A program made the position numbers and the translations under genes. This document shows, one piece after another, positions 26,781-40,900 of a DNA stretch of 64,000 nucleotides. Source of the DNA: Trileptium ribeirensis. Taxonomy: Eukaryota > Nematoda > Enoplea > Enoplida > Thoracostomopsidae. Position 1 is the first letter of the stretch. Each line of letters starts with the position of its first letter. Location of the stretch: positions 1 through 64,000 of the forward strand of contig JASANE010007249.1 of the NCBI GenBank assembly GCA_030248225.1. The letters are read 5' to 3'. Under the pieces are notes generated by a model. The model had not been told where the DNA came from and made no database searches. It saw only the letters and a program-made list of their open reading frames with translations.

Positions 26781-29700
26781 ACATATCGCATAATGAAATT
26801 CGGCTATGACAGTTAAATTTTATCATCATTATCAAATATTTATGTCGACCAGTAATATTTAAGAGAACAGGCAGTGCTGACGTCTCTTAATTTAGCTAGG
26901 GGATTCCTAATTTGACCTCTAAACTTTTCATGAGGAATACCCTCAAAAAGTCAGGCAATCATTACATAAAAGTTTTCTTATAAGCCAATTCCAGTCATCC
27001 AAAACTAGCTCAATCGACCTTTGGCCGCTGTCGCTGTAAACAACGATTTGCCGACAGTCCATCAATCATTCCAAAACAAATAAAAACATGTTACTTCATG
27101 AATCAAGAGCATTATGACTATTCATTTTAACTTTGGAATTCGATATAAAAAAGAGAGACGACATAAAATAAGAGCGGCCAATACTCGTTGGATTAATAAA
27201 ATTCATACCAGTCATTCAACATTGTAACGTTCGAATTTGTGTGTGCAGCAAAATTTCACAAATTCAAACAGGCGCAGTTGATCTAACCCGGATTTCTTTA
27301 TTGTACGTACGCGGCGATTAGCATTTGCCGATAGGCATTAATTATCTAAGGGTGCGTCCCTACGTTCAAACTTTTTTGTCAAATAATGATCTCAAAGCTT
27401 GGGCTCTAAATTTGATCAAATTTTGATGAAAAGTTGACCAAAATTTGGCGGTGATTTTTAATAAAAAAATTTGAACTCAAATTTTAGCATACTTCGAGCA
27501 AAATTATAGAAGGTTTGAGCACACCTTATTAGATGATAGACATGTGAATTCAAAATGTAACAAACCAGTTTTCTTTTGGTTTTTCCATTTTTATTCTTAA
27601 GACCTTTGTTATATTCTCAACAGTCTTTCTTTTATTTAAAACCCACCAGACCGAACCCGAGTCGTTTGATGGGTAGAAATGAAACGTTTTTCGTGCGTGA
27701 TTTAAAATGTTTGATGCTTGACATATATACATTGTGTAACGTGCGTTGATCGTTAACAATCACATTTTAACATTATACAAAAATTTTAGATTGGTATTTT
27801 ACACTAAACGAAGTTGACGTAATTTGGTATTTTCTTTCCGTGACAGTGTCGACCGCCCAGCGGTATAACCCGGTCACCTCTATATTTATGTGCTATTGTA
27901 GAAATTTCGGAACACATGGTACAAATCTAAGAATTCTGAAGTGCAAACCTGCGGTATCGTAGACATTTTAAGTGTTAAAATTCTAATAAAATCGGGGAGA
28001 CAGATCACTAAATTTTAATCATGCAGCTCAATCTAGATGTGTTTCTGTTTATGAATAAGCGGTTTGCAATAAAGAACCAACAGTTTCTTATGTTATTGGC
28101 AGAAGCAACATAATATTTATATATCGCATTTTAGGCACAGAGCTAAGAACAGGTTAATTGACGGTACAAGGTTTTGTCATGTTTCCGCGTATTGTAGGAA
28201 CTTTCATTCTATACTAATCGGTGTTTCATTAAAATGTTTATCTCAACAAGTGATAGTTGGCTAACACTCAAATGGTCACTGATACTGCAATAATTATGAC
28301 GTCATACAATATGTATATAATTCGGAGCAAAATACAACAAAAACGCCATGACGGGGGTATCAAATACAAATATTGCTCAAACTCTAAACTATTATGTGCC
28401 GTTTACCTTGGTATTTATCGTGAGGCCCAAATAAGTGACAATTAATACAATAAAGATTTTCTTGGTTAATTGTAGAAAATAGTATGATACTTTTAAATTA
28501 TTTTGTATTAAATTCTAAATACAACGGTTAACTTTACGCATCTCAAATAGTATTAATTGCATACGCGAAGGAGCTTGCTATGACGTTAAAAATTTGGCAA
28601 TAAATTTTAAGGTTTTCCTCCATGTCTGTAAAAATTACTTTTCACTTCTTCAAATTGGGATCCGAAATATTTATAAAATGGTGTGTCTTTTAATGTATAT
28701 ATTCGACGGTTACATATACGCATTGGGATCTATTTTGAACAACGTATTGAAATATTTGTGATTTAGTTTATGAATCGGGCAACGATTTGAGCTGTTTTCG
28801 ATAATATTATATAAACTACACTACGACTGACCGATAAGTTATAATTTAACTTTTGCGGAAGCAACAACGAAATTTAAACGAACCATTTATAAGCCATATG
28901 GAGAATTTAAACATGCAAAATTTCCAACAAATGTTTTAATAAGCGTCGTTAACAAAAAATTTTGGTTATAACTTTTTCCGCAAAACATATAAATTTTTCG
29001 ACTACCTTTTCAGTCTATGCGCCTTAAAACTAATATATATTTCTTGCCCAGTTGCATCTAAATAAGAGGCCGGTTTTTGTATATTTTATGATGAGTTGTA
29101 ATAAACCATTCACTTTAAAACTGAATTGGAGGATAAAAATAATCCATTAATTTTATTCATGCTACAAACACCTCACAAATTGGAAATTTTGTGGATGCTA
29201 TTCAATTCAATGCACCGATTAATTTTCCAGGTGCTGTTAGTAATTATTTATTAAATACACAGTAATTACCAAGTAATCTGAAAATTTGTGGGTGCTGATA
29301 AATTGCACTCACCGACTAATGTTGCAGTTGTAATCAAGACCTAACAATTGTAATTTTTGTGAGAGAAATTTCATACACCTCATTCAGTTTTAAAGCTGAC
29401 CATCCATAAATGATAAACAAAAAGTGAAAAATTAAATATATATTGTAGTAGTGAAATCGTAGGTAAGTACACTTAAACTTAAAATTTCAATCATGCATAA
29501 CGTAATCGGCGAAATGGACAAATCCCACCATTAGTTCATACATACAACAACATACAACTCATAAGTAGGCCTTTCGGGGATTATATACTTCAAATCTCAA
29601 GCTGTCAGAAACATAATAGGATATTGTGTTAAAATGGGACAGTTTTAACCAAAAAAGTTATATTACATTATAAGTTTAGTTATAGAAATAGCGTAATTTA

Positions 29701-30530
29701 GACTTTTATACTTAAAACAGCACGCACTTCCTAAATTTCACTTTTGGGTCTCAGGACTAGTTCAGAAAAAACGTGAATAAGAACATTTTATAAAATTTTT
29801 AATGGGTTATTATTTTTAAACATTCCGGATGGAACTTAGCATTATTGACCATGTCATATATTGCAGTTGTTGTTTTGTTTTATTGTTGATTATTATTTCT
29901 GTTGAATCAGAGTCGTTATTATTGTAATGTTATTATAATATCAGAATCATTTTTAACAAACGGTCAGTGTTATTGATAAGCTAACCTTTGTGTTACCGCA
30001 GCAGCTGTATCACGATGTTTACATTGGTTATTAACCTGTAAAGACCCAATATTCGCTAAATGTTGCGTTTCACAGAAACATATGAATACGATTTATTCAC
30101 TAATAGTAGATGATGCTTCACTCTATTGAAGAGTGTGGAATTCTTTATCTTTTCTATATAACCAGCCGTGGTACTACGCAGTTGTTCTTGCGGTTAACCT
30201 CTCCTCAGGTTTTCGACGACCGACCAATAGGATCTAAAACATAACTCACCCCGCCCACGTTCTTGGACTACCACATAAATATCACCCCCTATGTTTTCGA
30301 CTTTTCTACGTTATACTCCATCCAGGTTATTGAAAACTAAGTTCTAACCGCCCTCCAGGTTTTCGAACCAATTTTTCAGAGCCACCCTTTACGTTTTCCT
30401 TTGACTAAAATGACAGCAATCGATTCCTGTGATAAGAAATTTTATTGTCCTTCATGCAAATCGTAAGCCTAATTTTAATCCGAAGCTTATTAGCTCTTAA
30501 TTTGCATTTCGCATTTCAGTAAAGAAATAT
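26781..30530. other. AT-rich intergenic DNA
   Basis: No gene seen. At about 29180-29330 a motif of about 40 bases (GAAA-TTTTGTGG-TGCT... CACCGA-TAAT) occurs twice in diverged form roughly 100 bases apart, probably an old repeat. Confidence 0.5.
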
Positions 30531-30534
30531 ACGC

Positions 30535-30612
30535 TATTGCGAGGAGTCGAACACGGAGGTTCTTTTGCTAGTCATGTGCTCCACAGCCACTGGGCTATTT
30601 TAGAGCCAATGC
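30535..30612 (-). repeat. tRNA-derived sequence (pseudo-tRNA or SINE head)
   Basis: On the minus strand TAGCCCAGTGGC (30586-30597) matches the A-box consensus and TGTTCGACTCC (30543-30553) the B-box consensus, with normal spacing. The T-stem and anticodon stem do not pair properly, so it is a decayed tRNA or a tRNA-derived SINE. Confidence 0.6.
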
Positions 30613-33280
30613 TTGGTACTTAAATCCTCTCGCTAAGCGAACAAACAAAACACACATACACAGTTGCAAAACAAACGACGAAATACCGCTTGATTTAACG
30701 TTCGTCACAAGGCAACATTAAGCTTTGTATCTTATCCATATTTTCTTTTCATTAATTCTTTAATAGGAATTAATTCTTTAATAGAAAAGAAAATCAGAAG
30801 ACAAGTTTTGGTACTGCGTTGAAACTACTTTCAAAACATGATTCCGAGACAAACGATAATTGGCAAGTAAAAATCATGGTTTTTAGATTTCAAAAAACTT
30901 CTTGCTATGCAAAATACGCCTTGTAGCTATATATTGGACAAAAATATTGTCAATGTTTAAGCCGAGTTGCATCTTATGCTCTAGAAATTCAACAACGACA
31001 TATGCATTTATACGATTTGGGGGTGGTAGGGAGGAGGGTTTGATGACGGGATGAAGTTCTGCTGCTAATATGTAATACTTCGCAGAGAATATGGCGAATG
31101 TTAAACAATGTTGCATGATGGCCAACAGAAAGATTTGTATTAATTTGACTTTGAGGGGGTTCTTCACGATTATAAAGCCCGTTTGACGTTTGAATTTTTA
31201 GATTCCATGTAACAACTTTACTTAGTGAAACGCACTATTCCTGACCCAATCTGACTAGAATATTTTTGTCTTATAGGAAATACACAAAATCTAATATGTA
31301 TTTGCCGCTCTTTAAGTGTATCTTCACCATATTAAAGCAAAAAGTGGCAGGAGTGCTGCAAAAATTACGCCTTTTAGGAAGATTTGACACTTTGAATTCT
31401 AAGACAGCGTGTATAAACAAGTAAAATCCATGTTAAAAAATTTTTGCAACTGCGATTAAATTAAAATACGGTCGATATCTGTTGGTGCATGGCTATAATC
31501 TGGGAATAGCTACAGTTATAATATTTGGTTATTTTTTTAATTTTCAGGACTCGTTTATCAAACTCACATTTTCACAATTGCTAGGAATTGCTTGTCCGTA
31601 GATTTCTATACATAAAAATTTATGGTTAATCATTGTAGTTAAGTGGATTATTTAAACAGGCTTTATAATCAGTAACAACTAAACATGATTTCCGCAAAAA
31701 AGTTAAATTCCCGTTGTTCCTGATCTTCAAATGGTATACGCGTACTGTTTACTATGTTGTTGCAGCCATTTTTACGTTACCCGCTTCACTTAGGAATCAC
31801 TCAGAGTTTCCTATGAACAAAACATTAGTGAAATACACCATAAAATGTACAAGACCAGATATCAATATTTCATTTTGTAATATAACATAACAAATTACCT
31901 ATTTGGCTGGTGTTTGAAATTTTTAGTCAATATAACATGTAATTTGAGAAATATAGTTGCAAATCCTGTAGTTCAGAAACACTCCAGTAGCTATTTTTAC
32001 ATGTCACACATTCAACGTTTTTGCGCTGACATGTGGATTCATGTAAACAGAAATGCGAAATCATGGACTAGTGTGGCACGAGATTTCGTAGTCGATATAT
32101 TATAAAAAACGCATAGGACACATCAACAGTGTGACAATATTGTTGCAGCCTATTGTTTGCCCCTATTTTTGAAGAAATGAGCGTTTTCGACTTTACCCTC
32201 TCGTTTCCGGGGGCCATAAATGCATTGACACAAATCTATCATTGCCATTGTTTTTTGATAATGAGGCGTTAAAACCCGTACAGCGACGTTCAAGTTAGAG
32301 AACCCGACCCCCTCATCCCAACAAATCTTCTAGCCGAGAAACCCCCTAAAAATGTGCATTATGGTCCCCAAAACATGAAAGGAATAAGGCTTAAAGAGCC
32401 AAAAAAGCAAAAAACCTGCTAAAAGAGTTGTGGGAAGTGTCATATTTGTTCCTTATATATATGACCCATTATGACATTAATACTATGCGCAATATCCTTC
32501 AAAACCACATTCAGCATACAATCTGTATTTCCAATTGTATATATTCTAGCAATGCCTAAAAGAAACACTAAAGTATTTTGAAGAAATGTATTCATCATTA
32601 TATTATATTTGAATTCTTGCGCAATAACAAACTCCTAGCCAAAAAACCGATCTAGCTCAAAGGCGAAGCCACACCAGTTTATGTTGTTTCAAAGTTAATC
32701 TGTGATATATAGTGACAATTTCCTTCATCATAAATCTTTAACCCATTTAGCGTGGTATTCACTGACTAACGAACTTGAGCTTAAGTGGTCCGTAAAATAG
32801 TTGTAAACGAATAGTTAGTGTTGACAACTTTGGAACAAAAAGTTCAAACATCATATCTTGACCTGGCGCATGTTAACAGTTTGAATTGATATTTCAATTT
32901 AATTGTCCGTGGAATCCATGATAGCGTGCCCATATATAACCATGTTTCTAAACCCAACGGCTGAGCAAGAGTTGCTGACGATCGTAGGCCCACACTTTTC
33001 GGACGACCCGTCAAATTAATCGAGATATTTCTCTCGCCACCTCTTATTTTTGAGTGCATACCTTGAATGTTTGGTATTTAAAATCTTTGTTTCTGAAACA
33101 AAAATTCACACTTATATATTAATTAAAAGATTATACATTATTTTTACACTTATTTATCTTTTCATAATAACGAAGAACGTTCAGTTCAAACTTGTCTTCA
33201 CTCTTCCATGTCAGTGTGTCATCAATCTTGCGACAAGGCCAACGGTAAACGATCACTTACAGTGTTATTTTAGTATTTCA
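30613..33280. other. AT-rich intergenic DNA
   Basis: No convincing gene. A small plus frame at 32918-33019 (33 residues, including LNPTAEQELLTIVG) looks more protein-like than its surroundings. It could be an exon of the gene that includes 33282-33503, but it ends in TAA and its splice sites are unclear. Confidence 0.4.
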
Positions 33281-33281
33281 G

Positions 33282-33503
33282 TGGCATTAGAAAACACACT
33301 GCATTTGATTGTTCCTGAAAAGCCCAAGCGCGTTAGGATAGACACATGGGTCTCTGAAAAGCTACACTCGGTAGAAGCAACTAGTATAAAAACATCTCTA
33401 CGAAATGACCTACGGCATAAGTGGCACAAACAAAGAGAATATCACAGAATCACTCAGGCGGATCATTTATTTTTTCTATCTCTATTAGGAGCACAAAATC
33501 AAG
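33282..33503 (+). CDS. Candidate exon of an unrecognised protein
   Basis: A pyrimidine-containing TTTTAGTATTTCAG acceptor precedes a 222-base open segment that ends at a good donor (CAAG|GTATGG). Intron phases are 1 on both sides. It encodes about 74 residues, rich in charged and aromatic residues, including PEKPKRVRIDTWVSEKLHS and HRITQADHLFFLSLLGAQNQ. The amino-acid composition is far from the chance frames around it. I do not recognise the family. Neighbouring exons were not identified. The exon at 35034 cannot be joined to it directly because the phases differ, so at least one unseen exon would be needed if they belong together. Confidence 0.5.
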
Positions 33504-35033
33504 GTATGGGCTAACATTTCTCGTTTTGCTCCACCAATATTTACCATTCTAACAACTTCTTCAATTTACTGAAAGTTAAAAACAAATTTGAATAAATAAA
33601 TTTTGTATTAGAACAACATTTTCCGTCACTTAGAATTTAATCGAAACTTGAAACAGTGACACAACCGTGTGAAAAATTTGACAGGTATTCATCGATTGGT
33701 AAGGCGATTTTGGCCTAAAAACACTGAAGGATATCCTTCTGCTGCAGGAGTTATGTCCCTAGTACTATAGAATTCATAAGAATATTATAATACTGCCTGT
33801 TGAATGTAAATAGAAAATAATTATTGCACAAAAGAAACCAGAGTATTGTTGAATGTAAATAGAAAAAAAATTATTGCACAAAAGAAACAAGAATACTGTT
33901 AATGACCAGAAGCAACAGATGGTTTAGGAAACCGTTCTGAAACTCAGTGGCGATAGGTTTATATCGATCCTGCAGGCCGAAATTACCAAATGCTTTAACG
34001 TCATCTCACATAATACCCAAATTTAATCACTGAAGCCATGTTCAAATAACAATATACTCTCTGTATATGTAGCGTTATATTGCAGAAGATTAGGTTGAAT
34101 GGGAAATCTTTATTAACAAATGTACGTCGCGTCATCAGGGTGGGCTATGTCGGCACTATGCCTTAATTTTTTATCGTACTTTGCTTCAATTGAATTAATG
34201 GCAAGAGATACAGACGGGAATGACGTTCAGTGAACCACTGAAATTGACTGTTGCGTATGGTATCACTAAGGGTCCATTGCTCCACCACAAAGACCGTGAA
34301 ACGCGGGTATCAAATGCCATCTCAACTCCCCACTATAACTGTAAGCATCCTCGCGGATCTTGATTTACTAACAGTGTCAAGATGGTATCGCTACCGTCGC
34401 CGTGACTTGTGAAGATTTCACATCAATTGCGTGTATTATACTCGTAAAAAATAGTGTTTGTTTGTTTGTCGATGTAGCTCATAACTCGCCTTTGGGTGGA
34501 TGGACTTTGATAAAAATTTTTTGTTTGATAGCAAAAGTAATGATATAAAAACGAGCATGGTTCAGCGGGATCTACAACTAGAAGAACGTCCCTTTTTCTG
34601 GGACCACTCTCTAACCTGCTGCGGAGACGGATATATTTCGTAGACCTTTTGCCAAACATATGGATTCTCAAATTTACTCATGTTATTAAGTGTTTTACCT
34701 TACAACGAGTACCAATGAGGTGATCAAGTACTCTGAACTCTAGAGCTCTGCTGTCTAGAGTCCAACCTGACCCGTTTTCCAGGATTTCAGCGGAATCACT
34801 ATCCACAAACTTCCAAAATGTAGTCCGTATTCATTTGTTTGGTTGTGTATTGCGTGCATGGCGTCACGAATGGTGTATATTTATGGTTTCGATAAGTTGG
34901 TTTGTTTTATTTTGGTTATAGTATACCACTGAGATCTCATACTTTTGAATTGTTTCTAATGGGTTTAGGAACAACAAACACAATTTCCAGGATATTGTCT
35001 GTCTACTGTTGTCTGTCAAAATATTTCTTTCAG
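33504..35033. other. Non-coding stretch, possibly intronic
   Basis: Contains a 49/50-bp tandem duplication at 33799-33897 (GTTGAATGTAAATAGAAAA...). No exon recognised. Confidence 0.4.
33799..33897. repeat. Direct duplication, 2 x about 49 bp
   Basis: Two adjacent copies begin GTTGAATGTAAATAGAAAA at 33799 and 33848 and share TTATTGCACAAAAGAAAC; a few mismatches and a one-base length difference. Confidence 0.9.
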
Positions 35034-35225
35034 TGCATTTATAGAACGGTCTATACATTTTTCGCTAAGTTGAATGCGATGGCGTGTTCATCTGGAATTG
35101 AACACCTGAGTACTATAGTTTTTCAGAGGTTTTCAAAGGCTCAAAGATTAACCGTTGATGCACCCTATTTACTGAAATATTTCGCCTTTCGTCATCAATT
35201 TTCATATGCATTTGTGCGCCTTCAG
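35034..35225 (+). CDS. Candidate exon of an unrecognised protein
   Basis: Bounded by a strong acceptor (ATATTTCTTTCAG) and a consensus donor (CTTCAG|GTAAGT). The 192-base segment is open in phase 0 and encodes 64 residues, including CIYRTVYTFFAKLNAMACSS, TIVFQRFSKAQRLTVDAPYL and LKYFAFRHQFSYAFVRLQ. The alternating aromatic and basic pattern looks like a folded domain, but I cannot assign it to a family. It is on the same strand as the candidate exon at 33282-33503 and may belong to the same gene with an unseen exon between. Confidence 0.5.
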
Positions 35226-35554
35226 GTAAGTTATTTATCGGTTTTATGACGTGCAGCATAGATGATATTCCTTAACTCCTATCACATCAAGAATCGGTAA
35301 TCCTGACTCTTTGGCCATTGTTCCATAAATTTCACGGTGTTACGTACTTCAGCGCACGTATGTTTACGCACTTCAGCGCACATAAAATTATGCACAACGC
35401 TTGTATGCTTTGCACATAATAACTATAAATGAAACAACGTTCGCTCCGTTTCACGCGCGCGCGCGAGATGCTTGTTTATATAATGAAGCGTTGCTGTTAT
35501 AATGTCGCCGCTGCTTTGAACTTTTGTATCCTGGAGAAGGGACTCTACACTATA

Positions 35555-35854
35555 GACAATCACGGTCACACCCACGTTGTAAATGAATTATTACTGAGGG
35601 TATATGACGCACTGTTAGCTACTATTTTTTGTTTACGGGGTCGAACACACCTTAGCTACCATTTTTTCGCGAATTACAGTAATGTATGCTGTATGTAGCT
35701 ATGGAGACAATCACTGTCACACCCATGTCGTAAATTAATTTCTGAGGGTATATGACGCACCATTAGCTAATACACTTTTGTTTACAGTGTCGCACATAGC
35801 CCTATCTTGCCATTTTTTCACCATTTATTATAGTGGACGCAGTCTGTAGCTAAT
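35555..35854. repeat. Diverged direct duplication, 2 x about 150 bp
   Basis: GACAATCAC-GTCACACCCA begins at 35555 and again at 35705. Both copies continue through GAGGGTATATGACGCAC, a TTTGTTTAC block and a TGCCATTTTTTC-like block, with about 15-20% difference. Confidence 0.85.
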
Positions 35855-36555
35855 GCGGTTTATAATACAATTGTGTTGATGTTAGTTTTTGGAAATTTCC
35901 GTTTTCTTCTAGAAGATATGTTGATAACATGGTATGCCACACAGCATTAGTAAAACTCCAAAAAGATACAGTGTTCTTGAGACGGTCGTAACAATAATCC
36001 TAGCCAACCAGCCTTTAGACTTGAAAATTTTTATCAAAAACATGAGGGCTTCAAGACACCCTGTTGTCAATGTATTGCTTGACACTGTGTCGGGTAAATA
36101 GTTTCCAAACGTTAGGAACGTTGTAACGTGAAAGCCGCATAAATTCTATATTTCACAGATGTGTTGTTATGTGAAAGAATTTACATTTGCAGCTAAGAGA
36201 TCCTTAATCAGTCTGGTTAATTTGCTCACGAATTTTACAGTAGGCTGGAGAAATTTATATTTCGTTCTTTTTGCTTTTTAACCATGATTCTCTATCAACC
36301 TGCTGCATTTATAGCTCGTTAAATTTTACAGAAAAATAAAGTATTCTTAGCTACTCGATCCGCGATCTCCGTTATTGAAACAACTGCTGCGCCAGAGTGA
36401 GACGTAATTCTAGACTCCGCCCAGTTGCACTCGAACTCAGATAAAAGATATAAGTTATCTCTGATATTCAGCTATTGGTATCATATCAAGTTTCCGCCTA
36501 GCGTAACCATGCAAAGTTTTCCTCATCGAATAATGGTATATTATGTTTTGTCTTT

Positions 36556-36616
36556 CTAAGCCTAGGACTAAACCTAGGCCTGGGACTGACCCTAACTCTA
36601 AACCTGAGTCTAAGAT
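36556..36616. repeat. Degenerate CCTAA-rich telomere-like tract
   Basis: Successive CTAAGCCTAGGACTAAACC and CTAACTCTAAACC variants with an irregular period of about 6. Confidence 0.4.
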
Positions 36617-37845
36617 GCAACTTCCGCGTTGCTTGGGATCACGATTTAACTTTAAATTTTGCTGCTAATGTACTCATGTAAAGTTTTCCACCTGTCCTAT
36701 TGGGGAGGCAATTGACATGATTCATTTAGCTATTGCGTAGCGAGCTAGATTTCAACGCTGAATCTAAATACGGAATACTTTACAGATGTAGTGATTAAAC
36801 AGGAAAAAAGCAGATATTAACTTCAGAAATCTTCACGAAAGCCATTTGTTTTGTGATGGAATTGCAGATCCATAGAAAAGCTTATGCAACCATAGATGAT
36901 CGTGAGGTAGGTCAGATAATCAGCGCCACAATCATATTAATACCGGGAAACAATTAAAGAATGACTTAATTCAATTTAAAGAACATACCGAATAGGTTAT
37001 GTGTTAGGAAATGAACGATTGTATCAACTTCCTAATAAGATTGTACAAAATATATCCAATGATGAGTGACTGTATAGCATTTTGACATTACATTACAATG
37101 TAAGCATCAGTGAATACTACAAAAAATTTTCCAGAAGTCTAGGGTATCGGAAGAACAAATTGGGACTGCTCTTTCTCAAAAAATCTAGCAGCTCACTAAT
37201 ATTTGAAGTATTTAGAAATTAAAGCTTAATACATTTATTTAAAATATTGAATGTATATTTACTTATTCGCAAAAGCGTAAATACTTATCTAATAATATTT
37301 CCAAAATATAGTAACTAAATTGTTTACATTAATTTCTGGACAGCTTATTAAAATCCACCTCAGAGCACACAAAATGTTTTTTTCTCATAAACTGATCATT
37401 GCCTTAGATATTCGACAACCGCTCTAAAAGCAATAATAAAATTATGTAATATTATGTATTATGTAATAAATGAAATTTGATTACAACCGCGAAAGGTAAG
37501 TTGAGTGTGAAACAATTGCTAGATTTATTTATATATTACGTTCCACTTATTAATCCCGCTGAAGAAACACAAAAGGATGATGATTAATGTGGATTCAATG
37601 TTTTCTTAAGTTTAATTTTAGGTTGATAAGCTTACGCTTATGATTCTAATCCTGTGAAGCCTGGCCCGAAGAGGGCTAAAGCAGTGGAATAGCCGACCAT
37701 ACCTTGGAAGATATAAAAGCTACAAATAAGCAGTGATATAGAAATAAATCCAGGACTTTTTCTAACATTTCATTATGTCCGGAATTGTCAAAGTGATCTT
37801 GAGGGGCATAAGCGAGAAGTAAACCATACCGCTCTAGATAAGCTC

Positions 37846-37915
37846 AGCCTAAGCCTTAGAGTAAGCCTAAGCATATGTCATTACCTAAGCCTTACACTTC
37901 ACCTAAAAATTAAAC
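37846..37915. repeat. Degenerate GCCTAA telomere-like tract
   Basis: Repeated CAGCCTAAGCCTTAGAGTAA and CCTAAGCATATG-type units. The sequence after it (GCGAATTGTCCCTCAATGTG) resembles the one after the 4786 tract (ATGAATTGCCCCTTATGT), suggesting a shared dispersed repeat family. Confidence 0.45.
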
Positions 37916-40900
37916 CTGGAGCGCAGCCACCGAATCCACGCACATTTATAACCGTATAGCGAATTGTCCCTCAATGTGACTTGGCTACCGTGTTAGTTTA
38001 ATAAAGCAGTTTGTACCGTTGTAAATAATTAAACACAGCTGTTGATGATAAAAATTAACGGGTTACGCTTATAAAAAGTCAACGTTGGAATGATTGCTGG
38101 CGTAACAAATTAATTGTGCTTTTTCCTTATAACAGTCATTAATGCGCACATTAGCTAATGTAATGAGCCCTTTCACTTTTTACTGAAGAGATGATAAAAC
38201 TTTTGATAGTCCAAACGTATTTTAATGTGTTTTGTATCCAATACATTGTTGAATTACACTGTATTGATGTCTGCAGTATAAAGAGAAATTATAATTGACA
38301 ATAGTTGCGATGTTTCAGCAATCGGTGGTACAGCCATAGCTATCCTTCCATCAACACCAGAACATATTAGGTCGCTTAACTTCTTCATGTATAAGAAAAC
38401 TTAGAGGACTTTATAATAATAGAGTTAAGGCATTAGGCTTCGAAAGTACATATTTTTAGTGGTAGGTGGTAAGTCCCGGCGGGTGTGGGAAGAATGCGGC
38501 AGGACGGTAACCAATTTTATATATTTATTCCATTCTATTTTCTGATATTTATCATTTTCCAGTGTGGTCATGATATCTAAAACATTCCGTGCGCCATCGG
38601 CATGCGGAGGGAGTGTCTGCGTGTCCTCATAGGAAATTTGAATGTTAGGTAATGGTAACCACCTGCACCTCCATGGTTACCTGTCTAAAGGGTATGTGTG
38701 CTAACAAAAAAATATTTGCCTTCAGCAAAATGTTGCCTTAATTTTGGAATGTATTAGCTTTCATTAGAATTTCGAATATCGAACGATGGACATCTGCTTT
38801 GCATTCGATTATACTGGTGTCCCAAAACCGCACGATCTAAATGTTAAGCAGTGTGTAGTTGATTTAATTCATGCCAATTTTTTCACCACCATTAGGATGT
38901 AGCTATGTTTTTGATTTTTTTGCTCAGGCTCTACAACATACGCCGCGGCATGTAAGGCAAGCATTAATAATATAACGGACCAACTAAGTGCAGCCAAAAC
39001 CCAAAAAAACATTTTGAGACAATTATTATGTATATATTTTTGGTATAATATGTTGTCGTTGAATCCCCTATCAAAACAGCGACAGATATGTAATACGACA
39101 CTAGGGGCAAATTCCAACATGGTATTCTCAACGTCTGACTTGTTTTAACAACAATTTATTTGTTGGTTTTAGAAAGTTAGATCTTAAAGTATGAAAAACT
39201 AGCTAAAGCACGATGTACATAAATTATAACTAAAGCAAAACGCTGCACCAATAACCGAATGCTTAGATGATAGCCTTATAGGGGAAGCTCTCCGCTTTGA
39301 GCTCTAGCCTTATCTTGCCGTTTTAGATTTTTATCATAGCATTTACTATTTGAACGATTCGCAGGATTATGAATTTTTATGTGGCATGAATTATGCAAGT
39401 GATTTCTCCCACAGTATGCCATTAAGTATAGGGAATTGGTATAAACTGTCATAATATTAAAGGCTAATGTGACAAATTTCTTTTATGAAAAACACTCAAC
39501 TTGAGTATTGAAATGTTATGAAATCGTGACTTTCCTACGGCCGGCTAGTACTGTTGTTGGGATTTTATTTAGTTGCTGCGTTTCGCAGACAATAATTCTC
39601 AATAATTTCGTCACATTTGCAACACATATGCGTTTATATACCTTAAGATATGCGCACTAGGGCCGGATTTTGTCGAAGCCTGCTGCGGGATAATTTTCAG
39701 CTCGGCTAGCCTGGACCACCTGTGATGACATATTCCGAGCCGTGTTGGGCCCTGTAAATATGAGAGTTAATATCCGAGCTAGCGTCTAAAATCGTTTCAC
39801 GGGCCGGCTCCGGCTGCATATTAAAGCTAACATAACACTTAAGGACGTTGTATAACAAACAAGCCATAGTGTAAGAAGAATTTGTTAAATTTGGAAAAGG
39901 GTTTTGAAAATAGCCCATTATATAAGTTTAAACATTAACGCCGCGCGTCCAAGTGTATAGACAGTTCGAGAAATCATCAGTATGTCCTTAGTGCGCTATG
40001 TTGGTCATAAATACATTTCCGGAGATAGCTATTAGTTAGACTTTCGTAATAATTGCGTTAGCTACACCTGGTTTAAAAATTTGAATATTTATTTTTCGGT
40101 ATGTCTAATACGATTTCAAGGTAAAAAGTAAGTAAGGTTTCCTGTTACGAAATACATAGTCAACACTCAAAATAATAAAGATAATACTAGTACTAAATAA
40201 ATATGGTCTAATGGCCAACGTTGTCTGTAAAAATATATACACGGCACTGCCCGGGCTGCACAAACGTGCTGAACTAGCTAGGCTAAGCACTATACTTTGC
40301 AAGAGCCGGGATCGACTATGCCAAAACGGCACTAGCCGGATTCTGTCACACAGTCAAATCTAGGTACACACATCTTAAGGTAAATGATGCATTAATGATA
40401 TATTTACGCATATGTTGTCGAATTGGTAACTATATTATAGATAAAAATAGTAAATATTGTCACTACAAACAGTTTTATAGTAAGAATAACTATAAGAAAT
40501 TTAGTATTCTAATATTTTAAAAAGTAAATATAATGAAGTTAAATGTAAACTAAAACATAACTATTGATCTAATATTAATATATGTAATGAAAAACCGAAA
40601 TCATAGCATTAGTATCGCAACTGCTTGTAAAACAGATTCTAGATTCCTAGCAAATGAATACGTCTAATGGTAAGTAAATCGAACATAGAACAGCTAGTAC
40701 ATTATACAAACAATCAGATATGTTGTGCTTCATCAATCTGAATCAGATGATAATCTACATAGTAATTTTGGATGGCATGCAACATTTTATGTTCTGCCGC
40801 ATTTCATTGAACCAACTATGAACGTTGGTATTGTTAAGTTGATAAAACAAAATTTTATTAGTTTTATTCTACAACTAATGTAAGCACATTTACCAAGCTA

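Noticed and set aside
30535..30612. A functional tRNA gene
   Set aside because: A and B boxes are good, but the T-stem and anticodon stem do not pair.
35429..35698. 89-residue plus-strand frame
   Set aside because: It runs into the 150-bp duplication and shows no protein family pattern.
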